This document shows positions 31,967-41,861 of a DNA stretch of 64,000 bases, piece by piece. This DNA comes from Acrasis kona (Eukaryota; Heterolobosea; Eutetramitea; Acrasida; Acrasidae), in NCBI GenBank assembly GCA_026419775.2, contig JAOPGA020000797.1, positions 62,001-126,000 of the forward strand, read 5' to 3'. Every line of letters begins with the position of its first letter. Positions within the stretch are counted from its first letter, which is position 1. Below the pieces are notes generated by a model. That model made no database searches. It saw nothing but the letters and a program-made list of their open reading frames with translations, and was not told the DNA's origin. Both the position numbers and the translations under genes were made by a program.

Positions 31967-33166
31967 TTATAAAAAATACAAAGCCAAACACGTTACAATC
32001 AAAAGAGTAGAAAAGGTAACTACCCCACTTGAACTCGTCGCCGTTCCTCCATAACCACCACTAGCAGTAGTTTGATTGTAAGAGTAACCAGGTGGATGAC
32101 AGTTTCCGCTCGTTACATCGATCAAATACAAATCCTCAGCTCTATCCCACACGAACCACTTATTTCTAGGAACGCCGGCGAATGCCTTCTCCAAGTTAAT
32201 TTGATAGTTCGAATAATCTGGGAATGTGGCCGTGATGTTACGAATAAAAATGCATACAGTTTGTTCTGGGTGTTTTCTTGCAAAATCTGGGAATGCAGTG
32301 GTTGTGTCTCTCGATGATGTGTCTCCCATCATGACGAATTTTCTTTGTGGGAATGTTTCTCCGAGTCTCTTCACTTGGTCCGCACGCACGTTGATAATGT
32401 CGTCAAAATCGAAAATGTTGAAGGGTCTGAAATCAAGCGACCCGTATGGATACACGGTGTATAGCCATCGTAGATATTCGTCTGCTAATAGGATTGGAGT
32501 GGTTGTGGCGTAGTTGAATGCAACGTTTGGAATGTTTCTGGACCAATTTGCATATAGTTCGGGCATGCCTCTCACGGGTTCAAGTGGCAAAAGAATGGTG
32601 TCGCGAACCAAGTATGGAATGTTCCAGATGCGACTGTCCCTCAGCACATCATCCAAATCGCTAATGATGGAGTAACCGGTGGCGGAGTAGATGGTTATGT
32701 TTGCGTAAAGATGCCTGCTGTCCTCTGGTTTGGCAGCAGTGTAGTTGATGTATGCTCCGTTCTGGAGGGCAGTTGCGGGTACATTGTGGAACTCATCGAA
32801 TTGTCCATCAACACCTGTTCTGTCGTTCATGGTCACACTGTTTCCGTTTTTGACGTCGAATGTGATCTTTTCAAATGTTTGAAGATCCCAATGAAGGAAT
32901 GGATCTAGATTCAATTCCAATCTCTCCTTCTCTCCTGGAGTGGATGCATTGGCGCGAAGTAATTTGACGTCGCCTGATGTGATAAAGTTGGATAGGATCG
33001 TATTGTCTTCTTCTTTATCCTTGTATATGAGACCATAAAACCTTGCATTTATAGACCCATCACTTGAGCGATTTCCGTATCCTGGGACGTAAAGATACTT
33101 GTATGGTGTGTCGGCTAATGTCAATGCACACACCATGAGTGCAAGTGTAATATATAGCAGTCGCAT
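31967..33166 (-). CDS. Secreted APP1-domain (phosphatidate-phosphatase-like) protein, GPI-type C-terminus
   Basis: This intronless gene encodes 399 residues. A signal peptide (RLLYITLALMVCALTLA) precedes an APP1 (DUF2183) catalytic domain. Its HAD-type nucleophile loop is ISDLDDVLRDSR (DxDxV), and a later FVMMGDTSSRDTT supplies the second motif. PVRGMPELYANW and FFDDIIN-like segments are typical of APP1. Yeast App1 is a phosphatidate phosphatase on actin patches. A secreted form would act outside the cell or in the lumen. At least six N-sequons (NRS, NAS, NYT, NIT, NWS, NQT) and a C-terminal Gly/Ser spacer with hydrophobic tail support a GPI-anchored surface protein. Its stop is 24 bp from that of the convergent IQ gene. 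Confidence 0.78.
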   Translation of the reverse strand: MRLLYITLALMVCALTLADTPYKYLYVPGYGNRSSDGSINARFYGLIYKDKEEDNTILSNFITSGDVKLLRANASTPGEKERLELNLDPFLHWDLQTFEKITFDVKNGNSVTMNDRTGVDGQFDEFHNVPATALQNGAYINYTAAKPEDSRHLYANITIYSATGYSIISDLDDVLRDSRIWNIPYLVRDTILLPLEPVRGMPELYANWSRNIPNVAFNYATTTPILLADEYLRWLYTVYPYGSLDFRPFNIFDFDDIINVRADQVKRLGETFPQRKFVMMGDTSSRDTTTAFPDFARKHPEQTVCIFIRNITATFPDYSNYQINLEKAFAGVPRNKWFVWDRAEDLYLIDVTSGNCHPPGYSYNQTTASGGYGGTATSSSGVVTFSTLLIVTCLALYFL

Positions 33167-33348
33167 GCTTTTGTTTGATATTGTATTGAATATTAATAAA
33201 TATCGCGTTTAAATAAAGAATTATAATTTTAACTCACTAGTACTATAAAAGGGCATTAATTTGGGGTAGCTTACAATAAACACTAATTAAAGAAGCTGTT
33301 TATTCATATAAAATTGAATCAAATTCTGAAGAAAATTGAACAAACACA

Positions 33349-34437
33349 TCAAAAGGATACTCCCAAGTTCAATCCAAGATTGACGACGGAGCACTTGTTT
33401 AATCCGGTGGATAGACTCAAATTAGTGTTGGCAGATGCACCATTACAGAATAGTCCACTGGCTCCAACTGCACAAACCTTGTTTCCAACGCCACCCAACA
33501 AGATGGAGTTTCCAGACACTGCTCCAAATAACCCAACTCTGGACGTCCTCAAGTTCAATCCAACTCCAAGAACACCCAACAAGTTCAATCTGATGCTGAG
33601 TGGGGAACTAATGGTTGTGAATGAGTTCAAATTGATTTGAGAAACGCCGCAGTTGCCATTGTTGACACCAATAACTGTTAAACGGTCATTGTTGCAAATA
33701 TCTCTAGCAAGAGAGATTTGACCAGACACACCCAAGTTAATGGAGCTAGACACGACTAACGCCCTGGATGCTATCTGATACTTGTACATTAGACCAGTTG
33801 TAGTAGTAGTATAGATGTGTCCACTTTGTGCTAGAACTGGAACCCCATTGCAAGCACCAGAGATTACCTGTAAGCTGTTGGAGATTGTATGGTCAGTGAA
33901 TGATTCAATGTTGACAGTGCTAATCACTGATGAATCTACAGAAGCTAGAGCAGCAATGGAGTTATCTAATAATCCTAGGAACCTAGTTGGATTTGGAGGG
34001 CAGATTGTGTTTGGACTCTCGATGAAAGTGTTCAAACATAATCTCTTATAGCATTGGTTGCGTTGCACAATAATATAGTCATCCTTCACTGCTGCAATCT
34101 TGGTTGATGTTTCAACAGTGGTTGTTTTTACAATGACACCAGTGGCTAGGTTTACTGTTGCAATCATGGTGGCGGATGATGTGGTTGTAGTTGTTTGAAC
34201 ACCAGTTACTACAGCATAATCAGCGCTCGAAGTGATGGAAGCTGATGTTGGGAAAAATGGAATATTGATTGTTCTAACAAGCTTTCCTACCCCATCCATA
34301 CAATCGACTGCTCTGGAATTTGCACTAAACTTGTAGAATAAGCCTGCACCATTTCCAACAACAAAATCATTGGAGACACTTTGGCACAGAATAGTTGCAA
34401 CAAGTGCACACAAAAGAGTTGCTTTGAGTAAGCTCAT
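33349..34437 (-). CDS. Secreted propeller-like protein, unknown
   Basis: This intronless gene encodes 362 residues with a signal peptide (MSLLKATLLCALVATILCQ). Repeated short beta units of the type ADYAVVTGVQT, DDYIIVQRNQC, SGHIYTTTTTGLMYKY and DRLTVIGVNNGNC suggest a beta-propeller. The C-terminal third is Gly/Leu/Asn/Ser-rich (LGVLGVGLNLRTSRVGLFG). There is no membrane anchor at the end. Six or more cysteines may form disulfides. I do not recognise the family. A shadow frame on the opposite strand of the last 300 bp is not coding. Confidence 0.7.
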   Translation of the reverse strand: MSLLKATLLCALVATILCQSVSNDFVVGNGAGLFYKFSANSRAVDCMDGVGKLVRTINIPFFPTSASITSSADYAVVTGVQTTTTTSSATMIATVNLATGVIVKTTTVETSTKIAAVKDDYIIVQRNQCYKRLCLNTFIESPNTICPPNPTRFLGLLDNSIAALASVDSSVISTVNIESFTDHTISNSLQVISGACNGVPVLAQSGHIYTTTTTGLMYKYQIASRALVVSSSINLGVSGQISLARDICNNDRLTVIGVNNGNCGVSQINLNSFTTISSPLSIRLNLLGVLGVGLNLRTSRVGLFGAVSGNSILLGGVGNKVCAVGASGLFCNGASANTNLSLSTGLNKCSVVNLGLNLGVSF

Positions 34438-34755
34438 TTGCTTTTTTTGATATTTATTGATGTTATTAACATCCAGAATTTATAGCAGTGAACAGGCTTT
34501 GATGACACTATTATTAATACATTAATATAGAAGTGGCAGTTCAGTTTCCATCGTTTATTTGATTTTGATATTATTTTGGAAGTGGAAATTCTTCGCAAAT
34601 TCGGTGCTGTTTGAACAACCTTGGACTTTGTAGTTCATAAGAGTTATTTTTATGGATCTTGTTAAATATACTACAAAACATTGTATTATCGTAACCCTGA
34701 CAGCTCGACAGTATTGTCACATGTTTACGCCTAAAACGTCAATATTCTCTGTCAA

Positions 34756-35865
34756 ATGTCAAAAAAAACTATCTTCGAGGACACGAAGTGCTACAAACGA
34801 AACAAACAGATATGGAGTATCAAGAAACTATGCAATTTTAAGCAGAAATATGCAATCTTAACATATGATGGTGACGTTTACATTTATGATGAAGTTTTAA
34901 ACAAAATAACAAACGATCAAGTGAGGGGCATAAAGGATATTGAATTCAGGTAAGGTAACACTAGATATAGTTCATAATTTTATACAACCTAGATGGGACC
35001 ACCTAATGATGCTATCAAATGAGCAATTGTTTTTTTATGGATCAAATTCATATGGTCAATTTGGGCACTTATCTACCAAATCATATATCAGTGAAGTAGC
35101 TTGTTTGCCTAATGAGATACTTAATAGCAAGCGAGAAGTAGTAACTCATATGGCCAACTGCTTTTCCTTCAATATCATAGTCACAGGTAACTTGGTTGTG
35201 ACTAAATTTTTAACCATCACTCAGATCATGTCAACATTTATTTATTAGGACAGAACTGGATATTCCCTCAACAAAGATTTGATGATAATCAATTTTATAG
35301 AAGTTACAACGCACCAACAATACCCTCTGATAGAATAATAAAAGTAGAAGGTGGCAGTTTCCACTGCTTAATTTTGACACAGAAGGGAAAAGTCCTTTCT
35401 GGAGGAGATACACTGAACAATAAACTATGTCGACAGAATAGCAAGCCGAATGATGGCTTTAAATTTATTGACTTGAAAGAGGAGATTATTGATATATGTT
35501 GTGGACCCAGATCTTCAATTGTGATGACAGTTAGTAATCAGGTATACTATTACGGCAGTAGCACAACTATGAAATTGTGCACAAATAACATTGATATGTT
35601 TGGTGCTTCTTTAAGTAGTGTTGGAGATAATGTTGTGCTTATCGAAAGTAGAGGTGAGGTATATAAAATGTTTCAAAAGTCATTCAAGCACGTCCATCTA
35701 CGAAAAGTTGAGAAGAGTATGAAAAGATGTTGCGTTCACACAATTTCAGATGACAATGTTATCTTTTACCACAAAAGAGGTGATTCTTCATACCAACTTA
35801 GGGCACTAATGCTGAAGCAGTTGCGGGAAACCAAGCATGTGGATGTTATAATAATCTTAAAATAA
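34756..35865 (+). CDS. Diverged RCC1-like protein
   Basis: Three exons (34756-34949, 34993-35186, 35249-35865) give 334 residues. RCC1 blades are recognisable but decayed: FFYGSNSYGQFGHL, EGGSFHCLILTQKGKVLSGGDTLNNKL, CCGPRSSIVMTVSNQVYYYGSS. Only about three blades keep the glycine pattern, fewer than a full seven-blade propeller. The C-terminus (ALMLKQLRETKHVDVIII) resembles the start of a BTB domain, as in the RCC1 gene at 24432. The second intron is 62 nt, the longest in the window. It may be a decaying paralogue of that gene, and its function is unknown. Confidence 0.72.
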
Positions 35866-36090
35866 AATAAACTTCAACACAATAAGTCCAAGTGCGTCCG
35901 CAGGTATATTCTTGGTGATTGTCGACTTCGAAGTGGTGTTGCTTAATTGTTACTATGGATAATCATATTTCACGCATCAGTCTGACCAAATGTCAGGCGG
36001 ACGGGTGTTTATTCAAATGGTTGATTGTAATGCTTTGAAATAGATACCTGCGGGGAAAATGTTTAAAATTAAAACATTCCATGCAACATC

Positions 36091-38376
36091 ATGACGGACA
36101 CAGGAGAAAACATGGCGGATACAACCCAGGTGGGATTGATTGCAGATACAGAAAATATAGAACCAATAACACTAGCAAGAAATAAAAGCATGTCCCCAAC
36201 GCTGATCAGAAGCAAATCAGCGGTAAGTATGGCGGGTTCTGAGATTAATGATGACGATGTTGATATTGAGATTGAAAAAAGTGTTATGGATCATCACAAC
36301 CATGCCCACGATAGTAGCAAAAAAAACAGAGCATTCCTATTAATGGCCCTGACTTGTGTTGGGGTTGTTTATGGTGATCTCGCAACGTCACCACTTTATA
36401 CTTTTAGTGCAATCTTTGAACAGGAACCAACAGAAATTGACAATCTTGGGGCCCTTTGTATGATTATATATTCCGTAATAGGAATCGTCTCAATCAAATA
36501 TGCTGGTATGATCATCCAGCTCGACAATGATGGGGAGGGAGGTATTCTAGCACTCACCGCTCTGATTCCAGACTGGAAATGGGAAGAGAGTCGCTTCAAG
36601 TACATTGTGAAGGAAGCTTGTGCCTTCATGTCTCTAATCGGAGCAGCGTTTGTATTAGGAGATAGCGCCATCACACCTCCAATCTCAGTTCTATCTGCCA
36701 TCGAAGGTTTGGGATCAGTATTAGGAGATAATGCACAGAACATCACGGTAGTAGCGACAGTCGTCATTTTGATCGCTCTATTTGGATTCCAACGTTTCGG
36801 TACCGCGAAAGTTGGTTTATTGTTTGGTCCAATCATGTTCTTATGGTGCTTGTGCATTGCAGCCATTGGTATATATAACATTTCCACCAACGCTGGTTCA
36901 TTCAAAGCATTCAATCCATACTATATCGTGCTGCTATTTCAAGAGAGAGGAACAAAAGCAATCAGAATGTTCGCAGGTGTCGTTCTTGCGCTGACAGGAT
37001 GTGAGGCCATGTATGCTGATCTCGGACATTTCGGAAAAGGACCCATTCGGTTGTCATGGTTGGTGATCGTGCAACCAAGCGTCATCTTGTGCTACATGGG
37101 ACAATCATCTCACCTCCTGTCCAATCCAAAGAATTGGGAGAGCGCCTTCTACAACAGCACGCCGTCCCCCATTTATTGGCCAATCGTGGTCTTGGCCACG
37201 CTATCAACAATCATTGCATCACAGGCCATGATCACCGGAGCATTCAGTCTAATCAGCCAGGCCAGTCAACTCGACTACTTTCCTCGTTTGAAAATCTATC
37301 ACACCAGCTTACAACACGAAGGACAAATTTACATACCAGCAGTCAACTACGCACTATTGGCAGGATGTATTTTATTGACGGTACTATTCAAAACATCAGC
37401 AGCACTCGCAGACGCATTCGGATTGGCAGTATGCGGAGTGTTATTGGTCACCATGCTGCTATACGTTGTCGCCGTTGCCGTCAAATGGAACGTACATTGG
37501 GGACTTCGCGCATTATTCTTGGTCCCATTCACCCTCGCATACTTACCATTACTCACATTCTTCTTTTCTGCCAATTTGGTGAAATTTTTCACCGGCGGTT
37601 GGATACCCTTGGTAATTGGCTTCGTGTGCTTTGGGGTCATGTTGATTTGGAGGAATGGATTGACTCGATTCAAACAATTAACAGGCCAGGACAATGTGAT
37701 GCGCTTCGATGAATTTGCAGAAAAGACTGCACACATTACTAGAGTCAAAGGTCTCGGAGTGTTTTATTCTCACTCCAAACATGGCGTTCCCACCTACATT
37801 AGAAAACACGTTCAACTATGTAGCGTGCTGCCGGAGAGAATGGTGTTTTTGACGGTCAAATCCTTCAAAGTACCATTCGTAAAGGAGGAACTACGTGCCA
37901 CCATCAGGGTACTATCTCACAACATGTACCTGATCACTGCTCGTTATGGTTTCATGGAAACTGCAGACATGAACGTACCGGAGGTTGTGAGGAGGGCCAA
38001 TGAGATTTTATTGGAGAGTTTGGAAGTTGATCCGCAACCAGATCAACAAGAGGAAGAGGAGCAACGCGGGACATATCATTCGCGTAGAAGGGCATCTCTT
38101 GATTATTCATCGCCTTTGAGTAACGAACAAATCATCATTGAACATCAATCAAAGATTTTCGAAGATTTGGGTTTGATACAATTGGGTAACGACGGTAATC
38201 CTGTCATTTATTATGTGCCCGGTTATCACTTGAAAACGAATAAGAGCAAATGGTTTTGGAATCGTTATCCGTTGAATTTGTTTATCTTCATGCACAAGAA
38301 TTCTTATAGTCAGATTAGTGGACTTCAAATTCCTGTGGAGAATACTGTTGAATTGGGAACTGTGAATCAGTTGTAA
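36091..38376 (+). CDS. KUP/HAK/KT-family potassium transporter
   Basis: This intronless gene encodes 761 residues. The KUP family performs high-affinity K+ uptake with proton symport. After an 80-residue acidic cytosolic N-tail, helix 1 has GVVYGDLATSPLYTF (91-105), the family signature. It is followed by DNDGEGGILALTALIP, GDSAITPPISVLSAIEG and ALTGCEAMYADLGHFG, all diagnostic. About twelve helices are visible up to residue 530, then a cytosolic C-terminal domain with PTYIRKHVQLCSVLPERMVFLTV typical of KUPs. The acidic N-tail has two SMSPT/SKS-like sites. The family is common in bacteria, plants and fungi and patchy in protists, so ancient transfer or loss is possible. Confidence 0.95.
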   Translation: MTDTGENMADTTQVGLIADTENIEPITLARNKSMSPTLIRSKSAVSMAGSEINDDDVDIEIEKSVMDHHNHAHDSSKKNRAFLLMALTCVGVVYGDLATSPLYTFSAIFEQEPTEIDNLGALCMIIYSVIGIVSIKYAGMIIQLDNDGEGGILALTALIPDWKWEESRFKYIVKEACAFMSLIGAAFVLGDSAITPPISVLSAIEGLGSVLGDNAQNITVVATVVILIALFGFQRFGTAKVGLLFGPIMFLWCLCIAAIGIYNISTNAGSFKAFNPYYIVLLFQERGTKAIRMFAGVVLALTGCEAMYADLGHFGKGPIRLSWLVIVQPSVILCYMGQSSHLLSNPKNWESAFYNSTPSPIYWPIVVLATLSTIIASQAMITGAFSLISQASQLDYFPRLKIYHTSLQHEGQIYIPAVNYALLAGCILLTVLFKTSAALADAFGLAVCGVLLVTMLLYVVAVAVKWNVHWGLRALFLVPFTLAYLPLLTFFFSANLVKFFTGGWIPLVIGFVCFGVMLIWRNGLTRFKQLTGQDNVMRFDEFAEKTAHITRVKGLGVFYSHSKHGVPTYIRKHVQLCSVLPERMVFLTVKSFKVPFVKEELRATIRVLSHNMYLITARYGFMETADMNVPEVVRRANEILLESLEVDPQPDQQEEEEQRGTYHSRRRASLDYSSPLSNEQIIIEHQSKIFEDLGLIQLGNDGNPVIYYVPGYHLKTNKSKWFWNRYPLNLFIFMHKNSYSQISGLQIPVENTVELGTVNQL

Positions 38377-38449
38377 TAAATATCTTTACTTGTTTTTTTT
38401 GTGCGCCTTTTGGTGTTGTTGTTTTTTTTTGTTTTGGTAAACCCAACCC

Positions 38450-40267
38450 ATGGGGAAGAAGAACAATAAATATATTAATGATATCGATGTGAAGGGAGCA
38501 CATTCTGTTACTTTTGGTAGCTTCTTTAACAAGGATCCTTACAGTATAAAAAATAAGGGGAATGGATTTGGTGGAAGTGTTAATAAGAATGCAGTCAATA
38601 ATCCGTTTGCAGCGTTGCTTCAAAAAGTATCCGTCAACCTGCAGAATAGTGTAAAGAGTATTCAGGAAGAAAAATATGAAAAGGAATCAGATTATAGCGA
38701 TGAAGACGAAGAGCAAGAAGATGAGCCTGATAAGGTTGCTGAAACTGAGAATTTTGAGCAAGATGAGTACAAATCTGATCACGAAGAGTCTATAACAAAC
38801 AAATCTGTGACATCTTCGTACTATGACGAACAAAAAACCTCACAAAGCTCTTTTAAAAAGTTTGAGCCAAAGCACGCACCAAGAAAAAACATTGAAAAGT
38901 ATTACGAATCTTCCATAGATGACATTAGCATATCCTCAAGCGAGGACGAAAATGTAGAGCTGGACTCTGGTTCTGACCAACCCGAACAACCATCAAAGTC
39001 AGTGCAAACACCCAACCAAGCTAAGCAAACCTTATTTTCATATGACCCAAGCAAAGACATCTACAACACAGCATACTTCTCATCGCAACCTGTCGCTGAA
39101 CCTGAGTATGATGATGAAAGTGAAGAAGAAAAGGAGTTTAAACCGCTCAAGAGCTTTGACTCAATCCTTCAAGAATCAATACAAGAAAGTTTTGAAAAAG
39201 AAGCATCCATACCAGAAGTACAAGAAGATTATGACCTTACATCTGAGTCATCTATGGTAAATAAGAGCTATGAAACCAACATAACTGAGGATACTGAAGT
39301 GGCAGATGCAACAGTTTTGTCAGAGAGCTTTGATTCTAATGTAAATAAAAAGACCACAAACTCTGTTACTTTTGAAAGACAAGCTAACCTGATAAAATCC
39401 CATAGCACTGTAATATTCGAAGACACTTTACAAAAAAATATCAACACAAGCCAACAAAGCCTGAACTTTAGTGACGCAGAATTTGAAGACTTTGATCCTG
39501 ATGAGTCACAAGAAATAAAACCAATCACTCCAGTTCATCAACCACAACCAACCGTTGCACCAGTTGTCCCTCAACAATCGACTAACCAGCACGACATTGT
39601 TTCAAAGCAACCATTTATTGGTAAGAGTGATACGTCATTCAACTTTTCATCGTTTGACTCTTCTACTTCCACCATTCAAGATGGCCTAAAGCAAGATGTG
39701 ATACAGACACAACCTGTTGATTCACAAGCAACAACATCACACAATGTAAAAGAAAACATTTTGAGTGATGTGGACAAATCAGTTTTGAATGATGTACAAT
39801 TAAAACTATTGGCCCTGAGCGAAAAGAATTTGAAAATGGAAAAGGAACTTTTAAGCTATAGAGAGGAGTGTTTGAAATACAAAACAGAGATGAACATGAT
39901 GAGAGAGGAAATGAATAAAAAGACACAACAAGAGGACAAGTCATCAGGGCCAACTACACAGCCAAATTACTATGGACAACCGACAAATACTCTTTATAGA
40001 CCCGTTCCTTTATTTCCACAATTCCAACATTTGAATTCAAAACTGGGAGACGAGATGTTGAGGATGCAGCTCCACACCTCAACGATGAATCTTGACAAGA
40101 TTAGTTCCAAACTCTGTCACTACGAGGCGATCAAGGCGAACAGTAGTTTTAGATACACGACTCTGCAAGACACGAAGGCTTTTATTCAAAAACATAGAAG
40201 AAAACCAATGACCTTGGAGGAGGCAGAATATATTGTAGAGCAACGTGATAAAAATTGTATATTATGA
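38450..40267 (+). CDS. Large acidic protein with C-terminal coiled coil, unknown
   Basis: This intronless gene encodes 605 residues. The first two thirds are Glu/Asp/Ser-rich and disordered (SDYSDEDEEQEDEPD, DESEEEKEFKP). Repeated short motifs such as SFDSILQESIQESFEK and FSDAEFEDFDPDES may be linear interaction motifs. A coiled coil follows at about 455-500 (LLALSEKNLKMEKELLSYREE). The last 80 residues look folded (SSKLCHYEAIKANSSFRY, PMTLEEAEYIVEQR). No family was recognised. It starts 73 bp after the KUP stop on the same strand. Confidence 0.65.
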   Translation: MGKKNNKYINDIDVKGAHSVTFGSFFNKDPYSIKNKGNGFGGSVNKNAVNNPFAALLQKVSVNLQNSVKSIQEEKYEKESDYSDEDEEQEDEPDKVAETENFEQDEYKSDHEESITNKSVTSSYYDEQKTSQSSFKKFEPKHAPRKNIEKYYESSIDDISISSSEDENVELDSGSDQPEQPSKSVQTPNQAKQTLFSYDPSKDIYNTAYFSSQPVAEPEYDDESEEEKEFKPLKSFDSILQESIQESFEKEASIPEVQEDYDLTSESSMVNKSYETNITEDTEVADATVLSESFDSNVNKKTTNSVTFERQANLIKSHSTVIFEDTLQKNINTSQQSLNFSDAEFEDFDPDESQEIKPITPVHQPQPTVAPVVPQQSTNQHDIVSKQPFIGKSDTSFNFSSFDSSTSTIQDGLKQDVIQTQPVDSQATTSHNVKENILSDVDKSVLNDVQLKLLALSEKNLKMEKELLSYREECLKYKTEMNMMREEMNKKTQQEDKSSGPTTQPNYYGQPTNTLYRPVPLFPQFQHLNSKLGDEMLRMQLHTSTMNLDKISSKLCHYEAIKANSSFRYTTLQDTKAFIQKHRRKPMTLEEAEYIVEQRDKNCIL

Positions 40268-40449
40268 TTAATCATTTGTCTTTTTTTGTGAGGGAATGTT
40301 CTAATTTTAAAGTGACACATGATTGGACGGAGAAGCTTAGTGCGGATAGTTCTTTAGACCGGCACTTCGTGTATCCCAATAAAATGTTAATGTTTTTTGT
40401 GTTTGATGGTTGCGAGAAATTGCGTTTAGTTCCAAAATGTTTTTATTTT

Positions 40450-40760
40450 CTAGTATACTGAAGCTGTGTTGAGTTGCCTTCTAACTTTGTTCTTTAAAAG
40501 CACTGCACTAACTATGCATGCGATGGTAATGACGAGGTACATTCCTGCGGCAATGAAGCATCCCTGAGCTTTCTCACCGGTCTTGTCACCGAAATGTTGG
40601 AAGGCGGTGGTTTTTGCTGCAATTAAAATACCGAAGAAGGTTAGAATCACGACTCCGAATGAAGAGAATATTGATAGTGCGGATACCGCTACAAATATTA
40701 AACAATTTATAATTGAATATACCTACCTAGGATAACAAGGTTGGCAGTCTCGGGTTTCAT
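40450..40760 (-). CDS. RNASEK: Ribonuclease kappa-like protein (V-ATPase Vo subunit f)
   Basis: Two exons (40760-40727, 40688-40450) give 90 residues with two membrane helices. Helix 1 is LSIFSSFGVVILTFFGILIA, and helix 2 begins GCFIAAGMYLVITIACIV. The Cys-Phe-Ile-Ala-Ala-Gly-x-Tyr-Leu core and the length match ribonuclease kappa, identified structurally as subunit f of the membrane sector of the vacuolar H+-ATPase. It should sit in lysosomal and contractile-vacuole membranes. The assignment rests on this core and the topology, as the protein is small. It is divergent from the rubrerythrin gene. Confidence 0.75.
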
Positions 40761-41207
40761 GTTGCTCTTGTGGAATGATCCAATTAAAAACTGCGATTAC
40801 AACACCAACGTTGAAAAAAATTGTTCGTTAAAAACTTCGAAAGAGTTCGCTTCCCTATAACTTAAGGTTGGCATCTGAGAATGACGTCAAAAGAGCACAT
40901 TTGCTGTTCGGAAGCATTCACAAAAGTCTGATACAACAAAATCTTTTCATAAAGGAGCAATTAGAATGTACTATGCGTGGAGAAATTATTCCTAAAAACA
41001 CTGATATCAATATATATCATATTGCGGCGCAATAGATATGCATTATAAGTGTACATGTGTTGCATCCAGCCCATATACTAGATTCATGTTGATTGTGGCG
41101 AATAGACCGAAAGTAAATGGTACAACATTAGAAGTAAAGTTTTGATGAACATGTGTAAGTCATGGTCTGTAGGATTTATCCTTCATTTTGTAAACAAGTC
41201 AACCGAA
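40761..41207. promoter_or_regulatory. Shared upstream region of RNASEK and rubrerythrin-like genes
   Basis: These 447 bp are AT-rich and non-coding apart from 22 in-frame codons upstream of the chosen rubrerythrin start (from 41142). Both promoters must lie here. No distinct motif was recognised. Confidence 0.5.
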
Positions 41208-41714
41208 ATGATTGCGAGAACAACATTCAGGAATTTCACAAGAACTTTATATTCAAGACCATCCATCTGTCAGGTCCTCCAATCGAGATCATACAGTAAT
41301 GATGTCACTATAAACGGAACTCCAACACATGAGAATTTAAGGTCTGCATTTGCCGGGGAGGCAATGAAAGTGCAGAGATATAGATACTTCGCAATTAGAG
41401 CAGATTCAGAGGGTCAAGTAGAGATCGCCAATCTATTCAGAGCGGCAGCCAAAGTTGCTGAGGACCACAGCGCAGGACATTTGGACTTCTTGTTGGAGGT
41501 CAACGACCCAGCAACAGGTGAAGTTGCTTCGGATCTAGATGGAATGTTGGACAGTGCTTCCTTTGGAACCAAGCACGAAGGAGATCAAATGTATAACGAG
41601 TTTGCACAAACTGCTAGAAACGATGGATTTGAAGACATTGCCGAGTGGTTTGAAAAGCTTGCAGGAGCACAGGCAAAACTATCTAATAGATTTAATGGAG
41701 CAGTCCTTGAATAA
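41208..41714 (+). CDS. Mitochondrial rubrerythrin-like protein with altered metal ligands
   Basis: The protein has 168 residues from the ATG at 41208. That start gives a classic mitochondrial leader (MIARTTFRNFTRTLYSR). An ATG at 41142 would add 22 residues. The body is a single four-helix ferritin-like domain (NLRSAFAGEAMKVQRYRYFA, GHLDFLLEVNDPATGE, YNEFAQTARNDGFEDIAEWFEKLA). It clearly belongs to the rubrerythrin group, which in anaerobes reduces peroxide at a di-iron site, and lacks the rubredoxin domain. Against my recollection of the family, helix 1 keeps its Glu (AGEA). The other ligands look largely replaced: AEDH for ExxH, a Thr where the third helix starts, and AQAKL for AExxH. It may be a non-catalytic relic or bind a different metal. 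Confidence 0.8.
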   Translation: MIARTTFRNFTRTLYSRPSICQVLQSRSYSNDVTINGTPTHENLRSAFAGEAMKVQRYRYFAIRADSEGQVEIANLFRAAAKVAEDHSAGHLDFLLEVNDPATGEVASDLDGMLDSASFGTKHEGDQMYNEFAQTARNDGFEDIAEWFEKLAGAQAKLSNRFNGAVLE

Positions 41715-41861
41715 AGTCGCAATAGACCATTCTATTCTAACTGAGCTATCTTGAACACTATTGTTAAAATGAATTGTGAATCCAACTACTTCCATCCTCA
41801 TCCTGGAAAATACACATTTGATGGTTAAATTTTGATATTTAGTTACAACAGAAAATAACAG

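Noticed and set aside
31967..33166. Loss of the APP1 catalytic motif because DxDxT reads DxDxV
   Set aside because: HAD phosphatases accept Thr or Val at that position, so this is not evidence of inactivity.
33314..33640. A 108-codon plus-strand frame with Pro/Thr/Asn composition
   Set aside because: It is the mirror of the repetitive Leu/Gly/Asn C-terminus of the secreted protein on the minus strand.
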